Below, in pieces: positions 1 through 7,629 of a stretch of DNA of 46,398 bases. Below the pieces are notes generated by a model. That model saw nothing but the letters and a program-made list of their open reading frames with translations. It had not been told where the DNA came from and made no database searches. The position numbers and the translations under genes are program-made. The number at the start of each line of letters is the position of its first letter. Position 1 is the first letter of the stretch. Source of the DNA: Actinomycetes bacterium (GTDB taxonomy: Bacteria > Actinomycetota > Actinomycetes > Propionibacteriales > Propionibacteriaceae); NCBI GenBank assembly GCA_023436925.1, contig JAEZHJ010000062.1, forward strand, positions 1 to 46,398, written 5' to 3'.

Positions 1-226
1 GGGTGACGGCCTGGGTGATCACGTGCAGCGTCCGTCCGGTGGCGAACTGCAGGTCGACATGACTGAACGGCTCCAGCCGGGCGCCGAACTTCGAGGCCGT
101 GCGACGCACCCCTCGGGCCACCGCCCGCACCTTGCCGTGATGGCGCGAGAGCATCGTGATGATCCGGTCGGCCTCACCCCGCTTGTGGGTGCGCAGCACG
201 ACCGCCTCGTCACGATAGGTAGGCAC
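1..226 (-). CDS. recO: DNA repair protein RecO, N-terminal part (cut by window edge)
   Basis: RecO loads RecA on SSB-coated single-stranded DNA in the RecFOR gap-repair pathway. The visible 75 residues begin PTYRDEAVVLRTHKRGEADR and continue with a KVRAVARGVRRTASKFGARL segment and an LEPFSHVD motif, which match the N-terminal OB-fold of actinobacterial RecO. The start is the GTG at 226, because GGGAG lies 8 nt upstream on the minus strand. An ATG slightly further upstream (234) opens a different, meaningless frame. The remaining roughly 170 residues lie to the left of the window. recO and uppS are commonly adjacent in actinobacteria; here about 4.7 kb of other genes separate them. Confidence 0.9.
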   Translation of the reverse strand, partial: MPTYRDEAVVLRTHKRGEADRIITMLSRHHGKVRAVARGVRRTASKFGARLEPFSHVDLQFATGRTLHVITQAVT

Positions 227-341
227 CCGTCCATTCTCCCCGCTCGGATTCGCCCTGGCCGCAGGCGTGCCGCAGGCTCGCGGTGTTACCGTTCACGCAG
301 GGTGGCAGGCACCCGGTGAGGACGCTGCAGCAGGAGGATCA

Positions 342-1952
342 ATGACGATCGGAGACCAGGGGATCGACCCGCGCCAGGCCATCGCGGCGGGGCAGACAGC
401 GCTCGGTATCGAGCTTGGCTCCACCAGGATCAAGGCGGTCCTGATCGGCCCGGGCAACACCCCGATCGCCACCGGTAGCCACGACTGGGACAACCAGTTC
501 GTGAACCGGATCTGGACCTACTCCCTCGACGCGGTGTGGCAGGGGATGGCGTCCTGCTTCGCCTCGCTGGCCGCCGACGTCAAGGCGCGCTACGACACCA
601 CCCTGGACGTGGTCGGCGCGATCGGCGTCTCGGCGATGATGCACGGCTACCTGGCCTTCGACGCCGACGGGGAGCTGCTGGTGCCGTTCCGGACCTGGCG
701 CAACACCATCACCGGGCCGGCCGCCGAGGAGCTGTCCGCGCTGTTCGGGCACAACATCCCGCAGCGTTGGAGCATCGCGCACCTGTACCAGGCGATCCTC
801 AACGGCGAGGAGCACGTCGGCTCGGTCAGCCACCTGACCACCCTGGCCGGCTACGTGCACTGGCAGCTCACCGGGGAGCGGGTGCTGGGGGTCGGTGACG
901 CGTCCGGCATGTTCCCGATCGACATCGCCACCGGCAGCTACAACGCCACGATGCTGGCCCAGTTCGACGAACTGGTCGCCGGCCGCGGGTTCGGCTGGAA
1001 GCTGGCCGACCTGCTGCCGACCGTGCTGCCCGCCGGTGAGACCGCCGGACGGCTCACCCCGGCCGGCGCGGCGCTGCTCGACCCGACCGGCACCCTGCAG
1101 GCCGGCGTCCCGCTCTGCCCGCCCGAAGGTGATGCCGGCACCGGCATGGTGGCCACCAACTCGGTGAGCCCGCGGACCGGCAATGTCTCGGCCGGCACCA
1201 GCATCTTCGCGATGATCGTGCTGGAGGGCGAGTTGTCGCGTCGGCACGCCGAACTGGACCTGGTGACGACGCCGGCCGGCGACCTGGTCGCGATGGTGCA
1301 CTGCAACAACGGCGCCAGCGAGCTGAATGCCTGGGCGGGTCTGTTCCGCGAGTTCGCCGACGCGATCGGCGCCGGGGTGGACAGCTCGGCGGTCTTCGAG
1401 GCGCTGTTCGGCGCGGCCCTGGCCGGGGAGCCGGACGCCGGTGGCCTGCTGTCCTACAACTACCTGTCGGGCGAGCACATCACGCACCTCACCGAGGGCC
1501 GTCCCCTGTTCGTGCGGACGCCGGACAGCACCTTCTCGCTGGCGAACTTCATGCGCAGCCACCTGTTCGCCTCGCTGGCGACGCTGCGGATCGGGATGAA
1601 CATCCTGCTCGAGGAGGAACACGTCCAGCTCGACTCGATGTTCGCCCACGGCGGGCTGTTCAAGACCCGCGGCGTCGCGCAGCGCTTCCTGGCCGCGGCG
1701 ATCAACGCCCCGGTGACGGTGGGCGAGATCGCCGGCGAGGGCGGCGCCTGGGGCATCGCAGTGCTCGCGGCCTTCGCCAAGGACGGCGAGCCGGGCCAGA
1801 GCCTGGGCGACTTCCTCTCCCGCGAGGTGTTCGCGTCGGCGGCGCTGCAGACCGCGGAACCGGATCCGTCCGACGTCGCGGGCTTCGACGCCTACATGGA
1901 GCGCTACGTGGCCGGCCTGGCCATCGAGCGCGCCGCGGTGGAGACCATCTAG
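342..1952 (+). CDS. FGGY-family carbohydrate kinase (XylB-like)
   Basis: A 536-residue protein of the FGGY sugar kinase family, which phosphorylates pentoses or related sugars with ATP in the cytoplasm. The N-terminal phosphate-1 loop is GIELGSTRIKAV (residues 22-33). An EGDAGTG segment (262-268) supplies the likely catalytic Asp 264, and a glycine-rich GEGGAWGIA segment lies in the C-terminal actin-like domain. The start is ATG 342 because AGGAGG sits 4 nt upstream; an in-frame ATG at 267 has no such site. A TACCGT hexamer near 287 may be the -10. The gene resembles a subgroup annotated as xylulokinase or ribulokinase, but no isomerase, epimerase or sugar transporter is adjacent, so the substrate cannot be named. 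Confidence 0.85.
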   Translation: MTIGDQGIDPRQAIAAGQTALGIELGSTRIKAVLIGPGNTPIATGSHDWDNQFVNRIWTYSLDAVWQGMASCFASLAADVKARYDTTLDVVGAIGVSAMMHGYLAFDADGELLVPFRTWRNTITGPAAEELSALFGHNIPQRWSIAHLYQAILNGEEHVGSVSHLTTLAGYVHWQLTGERVLGVGDASGMFPIDIATGSYNATMLAQFDELVAGRGFGWKLADLLPTVLPAGETAGRLTPAGAALLDPTGTLQAGVPLCPPEGDAGTGMVATNSVSPRTGNVSAGTSIFAMIVLEGELSRRHAELDLVTTPAGDLVAMVHCNNGASELNAWAGLFREFADAIGAGVDSSAVFEALFGAALAGEPDAGGLLSYNYLSGEHITHLTEGRPLFVRTPDSTFSLANFMRSHLFASLATLRIGMNILLEEEHVQLDSMFAHGGLFKTRGVAQRFLAAAINAPVTVGEIAGEGGAWGIAVLAAFAKDGEPGQSLGDFLSREVFASAALQTAEPDPSDVAGFDAYMERYVAGLAIERAAVETI

Positions 1953-1959
1953 CCGGCGG

Positions 1960-2439
1960 TCACTCCAGCAGGTCGCGCAGGGCCCGCACCACCAGGGCGT
2001 GGTCCTCGTGGCCGGCGAGCCCGGAGACGGCCGCGGTGCCGACCATGCCGACCCCGCGGACCCGGATCGGCAGTGCGCCGCCGTGCGCGGCGTACTGCTG
2101 GAACGGCAACTGGGTGTAGGCGTTGAAGTCGCGCCCCTTGGCCTCGAAGCGGTAGCCGACCAGCAGCGACGGTTCGTCGTAGCGACGCACCACCGCCGCC
2201 TTGCGGGCCAGCCAGGAGTCGTTGTCTGCCGAACTGCCCTCCAGCGCGGCATGGAACACCTGCTGCTCGCCGTGACGCAGGTCGATCGCCACCGGCAGCC
2301 GACGCTCGGCGGCCAGTTCGTACAGGCGGCTGCCGAGCCGCCAGGCGTCGGCATGGGTGAAGGAGTCGAGGACGAGCTCGCGGCCCTCCGCCTCCAGCAG
2401 GGCGATCCGCTCCGACACGTCAAGGCTGATGATGCTCAT
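1960..2439 (-). CDS. UPF0303 / heme-degrading-domain family protein
   Basis: A 159-residue cytoplasmic protein of the UPF0303 (GlcG/HbpS-like, DUF336-related) family. It shows the family's LPVAIDLRHGEQQVFHAAL and LPFQQYAAHGGALPIRV stretches and the GMVGTAAVSGL segment near the C-terminus. The molecular role of the family is poorly defined; heme or small-ligand binding has been proposed for relatives. The start is ATG 2439, with GGAGG about 14 nt upstream, which is longer than usual. An in-frame ATG at 2478 would add 13 low-complexity residues. The stop is only 7 bp from the convergent sugar kinase stop. Confidence 0.8.
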   Translation of the reverse strand: MSIISLDVSERIALLEAEGRELVLDSFTHADAWRLGSRLYELAAERRLPVAIDLRHGEQQVFHAALEGSSADNDSWLARKAAVVRRYDEPSLLVGYRFEAKGRDFNAYTQLPFQQYAAHGGALPIRVRGVGMVGTAAVSGLAGHEDHALVVRALRDLLE

Positions 2440-2525
2440 GAGGCATGGTGCCACCTCCGCCGACGCCGCTGCCACCACCGGCCACCGCGGCCCACCACCC
2501 GTGGCCCGGGTGGACCGCCGGCCCC

Positions 2526-2531
2526 TACGCT
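2526..2531 (+). promoter_or_regulatory. -10 hexamer TACGCT, leaderless start
   Basis: TACGCT lies exactly 6 nt before ATG 2538, so transcription would begin at or next to the start codon. No Shine-Dalgarno sequence is present. Confidence 0.55.
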
Positions 2532-2537
2532 GTGGCG

Positions 2538-3152
2538 ATGGGAATCCTGCGCATCACCGTGGACGACTCGGTGCGGGTGGACGCCGTCGCGGCCCGCGTC
2601 CACCTGCGGATCAAGGGCGAGTCGCTGGTCTTCGGCAATGCCGCCACCCGGCAGGCCGCCGAGGTACGGTCCCTGGTCGGCGCCCTGGCGGCGGCCGGGA
2701 TCGGCGAGGACGCGATCGAGGTCACCGGCGTCCGGCTGGACAGCCGCAACGGGGTGCTGGCCCGCAGTTCGGCCGAGTACCTGCTGGCGGTCCACGCCGA
2801 GCCCGGGCAGCTGCCCGCCCTGCTCGGCGTGGTGGCGGGACACTCCGGGGTGCAGCTGACCGAGCTGGAATGGGTCTTCGACTCCTTCGAGGCGAGCATC
2901 GATGCGACCGCCGCTGCGCTGGCGAAGGCCCGCCGCAAGGCCGATGCCGTGGCCGCCGCGGCCGGCGCGACGATCAGCGGGATCTCCACGATCAGCGACT
3001 CGTGGAACCTGCCGGCGCCCCGCGTCCCGTTCGCCGAGGACGGTGCGATGTACGCGATGAAGGCGGCCGGTCCGGTCGACCTGGGGGTCGAGCTCAACGC
3101 CACGCAGGAACTCTTCGTGCATCTGACCGTCGACTTCGAGTTGTCCTCCTAA
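2538..3152 (+). CDS. SIMPL domain-containing protein (DUF541 family)
   Basis: A 204-residue protein with the SIMPL fold (DUF541, BP26/OMP28-like). Typical features are an N-terminal TVDDSVRVDAVAARVHLRIKGE-like beta segment, the Ala/Lys-rich helix AALAKARRKADAVAAAAG (about residues 130-148), then ISGISTISDSW and a C-terminal beta strand with LNATQELFVHLTVDFEL. Many relatives are exported, but no signal peptide is visible with this start, so a cytosolic protein is implied. The start at 2538 is chosen from the -10 hexamer 6 nt upstream; the longer frame from 2445 adds Pro-rich residues unlike the family. It lies 9 nt before the aldo/keto reductase and probably shares its transcript. Confidence 0.75.
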   Translation: MGILRITVDDSVRVDAVAARVHLRIKGESLVFGNAATRQAAEVRSLVGALAAAGIGEDAIEVTGVRLDSRNGVLARSSAEYLLAVHAEPGQLPALLGVVAGHSGVQLTELEWVFDSFEASIDATAAALAKARRKADAVAAAAGATISGISTISDSWNLPAPRVPFAEDGAMYAMKAAGPVDLGVELNATQELFVHLTVDFELSS

Positions 3153-3161
3153 GGTGTAGCC

Positions 3162-4097
3162 ATGCAGCGCATCTCAACGTTGAGGGTGGCGCCGCTGTGC
3201 CTGGGCGGGAACGTCTTCGGCTGGACGGCGGACGCCGGTACGTCCGACGCCATCCTCGACGCCTACTGCGACGGCGGCGGCAACTTCATCGACACGGCCG
3301 ACTCCTACTCCACCTGGGTCCCGGGGAACACCGGCGGGGAGTCGGAGAGCCTGATCGGCGCCTGGCTGCGCCGCCGCGGCAACCGCGACCAGATGGTGAT
3401 CGCGACGAAGGTGGGCAAGCATCCGGTCCATCGCGGGCTGCGTCCGGCCAACCTCAGGATCTGCCTGGACGGCTCGCGACGCCGGCTGGGGGTCGAGACG
3501 ATCGACCTGTACTACGCCCATGAGGACGACCCCTCGGTGCCGACCGCAGAGTGGGTCGGCGCCTTCGACGCGATGGTGCGCCAGGGCACGATCCGGCACT
3601 GGGGATTGTCGAACTTCACCGCCGAGCGGATCGCGGAGGTGATCGACGTCGCGACCGCGGACGGACTGGCACTGCCGGTCGCCGCGCAGCCGCACTACAA
3701 CCTCGTGCACCGCAGCGAGGTGGAGGACGGCGGCGTCCGGGACATCGCGCAGCAGCACAAGCTGGCGCTGGTGCCCTACTTCGGGCTGGCGGCCGGGTTC
3801 CTGACCGGCAAGTACGCCCGGGACGAACTGGTCCACGGCCCGCGCGCCGCCCGGGTTCGGAACTTCGCGACCCCGGCCGGCTTCGCCGTGCTGGACGAGG
3901 TGCTCGCGATCGCCGACGAGCTGGGGGCCGAGCCGGCAACGGTCGCACTGGCCTGGGTGCGGCAGCAGCCGGGCGTGGTCTCACCGATCGCCAGCGTGAG
4001 CGACCCCGAACAGCTACCGGCGCTGCTGGCGGCGATGACGTTGAAGCTGGGCCGCGCCCAACTCAACCGGCTGAACAAGGTCTCGGCCGGGCTGTAG
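3162..4097 (+). CDS. Aldo/keto reductase
   Basis: A 311-residue NADPH-dependent oxidoreductase with a TIM-barrel fold. The catalytic tetrad is visible as Asp 44 and Tyr 49 (FIDTADSYS), Lys 83 (VIATKVGK) and His 120 (LYYAHEDDP). The GLSNFTAERI segment and C-terminal VVSPIASVSDPEQL segment match the cofactor-binding part of the AKR11/YajO-like group. ATG 3162 follows the SIMPL gene by 9 nt. The substrate is unknown. A strong hairpin follows the gene at 4228-4258. Confidence 0.88.
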   Translation: MQRISTLRVAPLCLGGNVFGWTADAGTSDAILDAYCDGGGNFIDTADSYSTWVPGNTGGESESLIGAWLRRRGNRDQMVIATKVGKHPVHRGLRPANLRICLDGSRRRLGVETIDLYYAHEDDPSVPTAEWVGAFDAMVRQGTIRHWGLSNFTAERIAEVIDVATADGLALPVAAQPHYNLVHRSEVEDGGVRDIAQQHKLALVPYFGLAAGFLTGKYARDELVHGPRAARVRNFATPAGFAVLDEVLAIADELGAEPATVALAWVRQQPGVVSPIASVSDPEQLPALLAAMTLKLGRAQLNRLNKVSAGL

Positions 4098-4227
4098 CCG
4101 GCTGGAGCCTCGGCCGCTGCGGCGCGTCCGACGTCCGGGCGGGGGCATGGGCCTTGACTGGGGCGCTGCCGATGTCCGGGGCTGGATCGCGGCCCGGGCA
4201 CCCGAGGCCCGGGAATCCGAAGACGCC

Positions 4228-4258
4228 GAAGGCCCCGACCGCTGCGGTCGGGGCCTTC
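4228..4258. terminator. Bidirectional terminator hairpin
   Basis: GAAGGCCCCGACCG and its perfect reverse complement flank a 3-nt CTG loop (14-bp stem). It sits between the convergent aldo/keto reductase and hsp20 stops. No long T-tract follows on either strand. Confidence 0.7.
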
Positions 4259-4266
4259 GTGGCTGG

Positions 4267-4713
4267 TCAGGCGTTCGGCTCGCCTTCGACCGAGCCCTCG
4301 ATCTGCGTGGTGCCGCCGGTGTGGGCGACCGAGATCTTGCGCGGCTTGGCCTCCTCGGCGACCGGGATCGTCAGACTCAGCACACCGTCGCTGTAGTCGG
4401 CCGAGATCCGGTCCGGGGCGACGCCGTAGCCCAAGGTCAGCTGGCGGGCGAAGGTGCCGGTGGGGCGCTCGTGGACCAGCCAGCGCCGGTCCCCCTCGCC
4501 GGTGGGAGCCTTGCGCTCTGCGCGGATCGTCAGCGTGCGGTCCTCGACGTCGATGTCGATCGAGGCCGGCTCGACGCCGGGAAGGTCGACGTGCACGATG
4601 AAGGCCTCACCCTCGCGGTAGAGGTCCATCGGCATCGCCAGAGAGGCCGGGGTACGAGCGACGTCCGCGAACCAGCGGTCCATCTCGCGGAGCGGATCGA
4701 AGGTGCGTGCCAT
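4267..4713 (-). CDS. Hsp20/alpha-crystallin small heat shock protein
   Basis: A 148-residue small heat shock protein, an ATP-independent holdase that keeps unfolding proteins soluble for DnaK/ClpB. The alpha-crystallin domain spans about residues 28-125, with AFIVHVDLPGVEPASIDIDVEDRTLTI-like strands and the conserved C-terminal ADYSDGVLSLTIPV motif. The N-terminus MARTFDPLREMDRWF is typical of the actinobacterial Hsp18/Acr group. GAGGAG lies about 10 nt before ATG 4713. A perfect CIRCE element at 4739-4765 lies between gene and promoter, so HrcA repression is expected. hrcA itself is about 18 kb away in this window. Confidence 0.95.
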   Translation of the reverse strand: MARTFDPLREMDRWFADVARTPASLAMPMDLYREGEAFIVHVDLPGVEPASIDIDVEDRTLTIRAERKAPTGEGDRRWLVHERPTGTFARQLTLGYGVAPDRISADYSDGVLSLTIPVAEEAKPRKISVAHTGGTTQIEGSVEGEPNA

Positions 4714-4738
4714 GGTTACTCAACTCCTCTGTAAGTCC

Positions 4739-4765
4739 TTAGCACTCGGCTTACTTGAGTGCTAA
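4739..4765. promoter_or_regulatory. CIRCE operator (HrcA box) of hsp20
   Basis: TTAGCACTC-N9-GAGTGCTAA matches the CIRCE consensus exactly. It lies 26 bp upstream of hsp20. A CAGACT hexamer just upstream on the minus strand could be the -10, placing the operator over the transcription start. Confidence 0.92.
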
Positions 4766-4946
4766 CAGCCCTTAGTCTGCCTCGCCCGGCGACGGAGTTC
4801 AAGTGGATTGAGTCCACCAGACTCAACTTTGCTGACGATTCAGCAGTGAGGGCGCGCCGGCTCTCAGGGCGCGGCCACCGCCGGCGTCGACCCGCGCGTT
4901 GGGGCGCCGCCGGACGCGAGACCGGGCGGGGGCGCGGCTCGTCCCG

Positions 4947-4952
4947 TAGGCT
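4947..4952 (+). promoter_or_regulatory. -10 hexamer TAGGCT of uppS, leaderless start
   Basis: TAGGCT lies 6 nt before GTG 4959 and supports that start codon. There is no Shine-Dalgarno sequence. Confidence 0.55.
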
Positions 4953-4958
4953 TCCGGC

Positions 4959-5744
4959 GTGGCTTCGAAGAAGGTCCCCCGTCCCCCGATCCCGCATCCC
5001 TCTGGCGCTCGTCCGCCGGAGCTGGACCGGGCGCTGCTGCCCCGGCACGTCGCGATCGTGATGGACGGCAACGGCCGCTGGGCCAAGGAGCGGAAGCTGC
5101 CACGCACCGAGGGCCACGCCCGCGGCGAAGACTCGCTGTTCGATGTCATCGAGGGGGCTATCGAGATCGGCATCCCCTACCTGTCGGCCTACGCCTTCTC
5201 GACCGAGAACTGGCGCCGCTCGCCCGACGAGGTGCGCTGGCTTATGGGCTTCAACCGCGACGTGATCCATCGCCGGCGCGACCAGCTGGATGCGATGGGC
5301 GTCCGGATCCGCTGGGCCGGGCGTGCCCCACGGCTGTGGAAGTCGGTGATCCGGGAACTCCAGGAGGCCGAGGAGCAGAGCAAGGACAACACCGTCCTGA
5401 CCCTGCAGTTCTGCGTCAACTACGGCGGCCGGGCTGAGATCACCGATGCGGCACGCAAGATCGCCGAGGCCGCCGTCCGCGGCGAACTGGATCCGTCCCG
5501 GCTCACCGAGGAACGCTTCCGCCGCTATCTGGACGAGCCCGAGATCCCCGATGTCGACCTGTTCGTCAGGTCGTCGGGCGAGCAGCGCACGTCCAACTTC
5601 CTGCTGTGGCAGTCGGCCTACGCCGAGCTGGTCTTCCTGGACACCCTGTGGCCCGACTTCGACCGCCGGGACCTGTGGCGGGCCATCGAGCTCTACGTCC
5701 AGCGGGACCGCCGCTACGGCGGCGCCCTGCCCAACCAGGTCTGA
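4959..5744 (+). CDS. uppS: Isoprenyl transferase (polyprenyl diphosphate synthase, UppS)
   Basis: A 261-residue cis-prenyltransferase that condenses isopentenyl diphosphate units to the C50/C55 polyprenyl diphosphate carrying cell-wall precursors. The signature HVAIVMDGNGRWA is at residues 30-42, with catalytic Asp 36. STENWRRS follows near residue 82, and DLFVRSSGEQRTSNFLLWQ forms the C-terminal diphosphate-binding region. The length is normal for the family. The start is GTG 4959, with TAGGCT 6 nt upstream. The gene converges on argG, with a palindromic repeat (5766-5830) filling the gap. Confidence 0.95.
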   Translation: MASKKVPRPPIPHPSGARPPELDRALLPRHVAIVMDGNGRWAKERKLPRTEGHARGEDSLFDVIEGAIEIGIPYLSAYAFSTENWRRSPDEVRWLMGFNRDVIHRRRDQLDAMGVRIRWAGRAPRLWKSVIRELQEAEEQSKDNTVLTLQFCVNYGGRAEITDAARKIAEAAVRGELDPSRLTEERFRRYLDEPEIPDVDLFVRSSGEQRTSNFLLWQSAYAELVFLDTLWPDFDRRDLWRAIELYVQRDRRYGGALPNQV

Positions 5745-5765
5745 CTCAGCGCAACTCCAACCACC

Positions 5766-5830
5766 GAGGGCCACCTCACACGCCGATGGCCACCCATCAT
5801 GGGTGGCCCTCAGCACGAACGGTGGCCCTC
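5766..5830. repeat. Palindromic 19-bp-period repeat, copy 1
   Basis: Order of elements: GAGGGCCACC, 9 nt, GATGGCCACC, centre CATCATG, GGTGGCCCTC, 9 nt (agcacgaac), GGTGGCCCTC. The inner part is a near-perfect palindrome able to form a long hairpin. It fills the 103-bp gap between the convergent uppS and argG stops. Confidence 0.85.
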
Positions 5831-5847
5831 GATGGGCCGGGACGGTG

Positions 5848-7269
5848 CTAGTCGGTCCCGAAGTCGAAGGCCGCACCCTCCTCGGCCTCGGCGATCGCCG
5901 GGGGCACCTCGGCGCCGAGCTCGTTGATCGCCGGTGCCTCACCGGCCTCAAGGACGCCCACCAGGGCCGAGATCGCCCCGCCAACCATGCCCTGGTCGGC
6001 GTACTGCTCGAGCCGCGAGCGGGAGTCCTCGATGTCCAGGTTGCGCATCGTGAGCTGGCCGATCCGGTCCAGCGGACCGAAGGCGGCGTCCTCGACGCGC
6101 TCCATCGAGAGCCGCTCGGGGTGGTAGCTCAGGTTGGGACCGTCGGTGTCGAGGATCGAGTAGTCGTCGCCGCGGCGCAGCCGCAGGGTCACCGTCCCGG
6201 TCACCGCCGAACCCACCCAGCGCTGGATCGACTCGCGCAACATGAGCGACTGCGGGTCGAGCCAGCGTCCCTCGTACATCAGCCGGCCGAGCTTGAGACC
6301 GAAGGCGCGGTAGTTCTCCAGGGTGTCCTCGTTGTGGATCGCCGACAGCAGGCGCTCGTAGGCGATGTGCAGCAGCGCCATACCGGGCGCCTCGTAGATG
6401 CCGCGACTCTTCGCCTCGATGATCCGGTTCTCGATCTGGTCGCTCATCCCCAGGCCGTGGCGCCCGCCGATCGCGTTCGCCTCGTAGACGAGGTCGACGG
6501 CGGTGGCGAAGGTCTTGCCGTTCAGCTCGACGGGGCGGCCCTGCTCGAAGCGGACGGTGACGTCCTCGGTCGCGATCTCGACAGCGGGATCCCAGAACCT
6601 GACCCCCATGATCGGCTCGACGATCTCGATGCCGGTGTCGAGGTTCTCCAGCTCCTTGGCCTCGTGGGTCGCGCCCCAGATGTTGGCGTCGGTGGAGTAG
6701 GCCTTCTCCTTGGAGTCGCGGTAGGGCAGGTCGCGTTCGGACAGCCACTGCGACATCTCCGCACGTCCGCCGAGCTCGCTGACGAAGGCCTCGTCCAGCC
6801 ACGGCTTGTAGATCCGCAGCTTCGGGTTCGCCAGCAGTCCGTAGCGGTAGAACCGCTCGATGTCATTGCCCTTGTAGGTCGAGCCGTCACCCCAGACCCA
6901 GACGTCGTCCTCGCGCATCGCGCGGACCAGCAGGGTGCCGGTCACCGCCCGTCCGATCGGCGTGGTGTTGAAGTAGGTACGGCCGCCGGTGCGGATGTGG
7001 AAGGCCCCGCAGGTGAGGGCGACCAGGCCCTCCTCGACCATCAGCTCACGGCAGTCGACCATCCGGGAGATCTCGGCGCCGTAGACCAGGGCGCGGTCGG
7101 GCACCGAGTCGATGTCGGGCTCGTCGTACTGGCCGAGGTTGCCGGTGTAGGTGCACGGGATGGCGCCCTTCTCGCGCATCCAGGCGACCGCGACCGAGGT
7201 GTCGAGGCCACCGGAGAAGGCAAGACCGACGCGTTCGCCGACCGGGAGTTCGGTGAGGACCTTGGGCAT
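5848..7269 (-). CDS. argG: Argininosuccinate synthase (long, E. coli-type)
   Basis: A 473-residue enzyme joining citrulline and aspartate with ATP in arginine synthesis. The PP-loop SGGLDTS is at residues 19-25. TYFNTTPIGRAVTGT, WGDGSTYKGNDIERF and IGGRHGLGMSDQIENRI match the long ArgG subfamily of E. coli, not the roughly 400-residue type usual in actinobacteria. ATG 7269 has TAGGAT 6 nt upstream, a leaderless arrangement. No other arg gene is near, and the gene is bracketed by palindromic repeat copies 1 and 2. The residues after about 455 are acidic and Ala-rich. Horizontal acquisition is possible but not demonstrated. Confidence 0.95.
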   Translation of the reverse strand: MPKVLTELPVGERVGLAFSGGLDTSVAVAWMREKGAIPCTYTGNLGQYDEPDIDSVPDRALVYGAEISRMVDCRELMVEEGLVALTCGAFHIRTGGRTYFNTTPIGRAVTGTLLVRAMREDDVWVWGDGSTYKGNDIERFYRYGLLANPKLRIYKPWLDEAFVSELGGRAEMSQWLSERDLPYRDSKEKAYSTDANIWGATHEAKELENLDTGIEIVEPIMGVRFWDPAVEIATEDVTVRFEQGRPVELNGKTFATAVDLVYEANAIGGRHGLGMSDQIENRIIEAKSRGIYEAPGMALLHIAYERLLSAIHNEDTLENYRAFGLKLGRLMYEGRWLDPQSLMLRESIQRWVGSAVTGTVTLRLRRGDDYSILDTDGPNLSYHPERLSMERVEDAAFGPLDRIGQLTMRNLDIEDSRSRLEQYADQGMVGGAISALVGVLEAGEAPAINELGAEVPPAIAEAEEGAAFDFGTD

Positions 7270-7275
7270 GGTCGG

Positions 7276-7281
7276 ATCCTA
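7276..7281 (-). promoter_or_regulatory. -10 hexamer TAGGAT of argG
   Basis: On the minus strand TAGGAT is followed by 6 nt (ccgacc) and then ATG 7269, so the argG mRNA is probably leaderless. Confidence 0.55.
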
Positions 7282-7463
7282 TCGGGGGTTGGCGGGCGGA
7301 CCCGAACCGGGCCGACCTCCGTCCGTGGCGGTCCGTACGCAGAGACGCCGGACCAGGCGGACGAAGAGCGCCGCTGGGCCCTCTCGGTGCGGCCCAGCGG
7401 CCACCCCGAGCTCCACCGCGCCACCACCGCGTCCGTCGAAGACCACACCCTTCGCGGCGCAGG
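7282..7463. other. Non-coding part of the 7270-7629 gap
   Basis: No credible gene is seen here. The stretch holds an 11-bp inverted repeat, GCCGCTGGGCC (7370-7380) and GGCCCAGCGGC (7391-7401), around a 10-nt loop. It may act as a terminator for the gene ending at 7630. Degenerate GGCCACCC-like units follow and lead into repeat copy 2; 7581-7629 shows nothing further. Confidence 0.4.
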
Positions 7464-7580
7464 GACGGCCACCCTTTCGTCGAGGGCCACCCTCCGCGCC
7501 GAGGGCCACTCCTGATGGGTGGCCCTCGACGCGAACCGTGGCCCTCGGCGTCAACAGTGGCCCTCGGCGCGAACGGTGGG
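7464..7580. repeat. Palindromic 19-bp-period repeat, copy 2
   Basis: Left arm: GACGGCCACC, 8 nt, GAGGGCCACC, 9 nt, GAGGGCCACT. Centre: CCTGATG. Right arm: GGTGGCCCTC and two further (G)TGGCCCTC units with 9-nt spacers gacgcgaac, ggcgtcaac and ggcgcgaac, then a partial GGTGG. It lies about 50 bp downstream of the DUF559 gene stop and upstream of argG. Confidence 0.85.
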
Positions 7581-7629
7581 TCGGGGTCGGGAGCGCAGGC
7601 CAAGCGCGCTGCGGGCACTGCGCTCCGGC

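Noticed and set aside
339..2423. Long open frame (694 codons) antisense to the sugar kinase
   Set aside because: It is a GC-rich shadow of the real gene, low in complexity and without any recognisable domain. Similar long antisense frames over argG (5446-7515), leuA (8321-10294), comEC (38841-40376) and leuS (42641-44476) are rejected for the same reason.
4715..4760. HspR HAIR operator near hsp20
   Set aside because: ACTCAA and TTGAGT half-sites occur, but in outward order and with the wrong spacing. The CIRCE explains the palindrome better.
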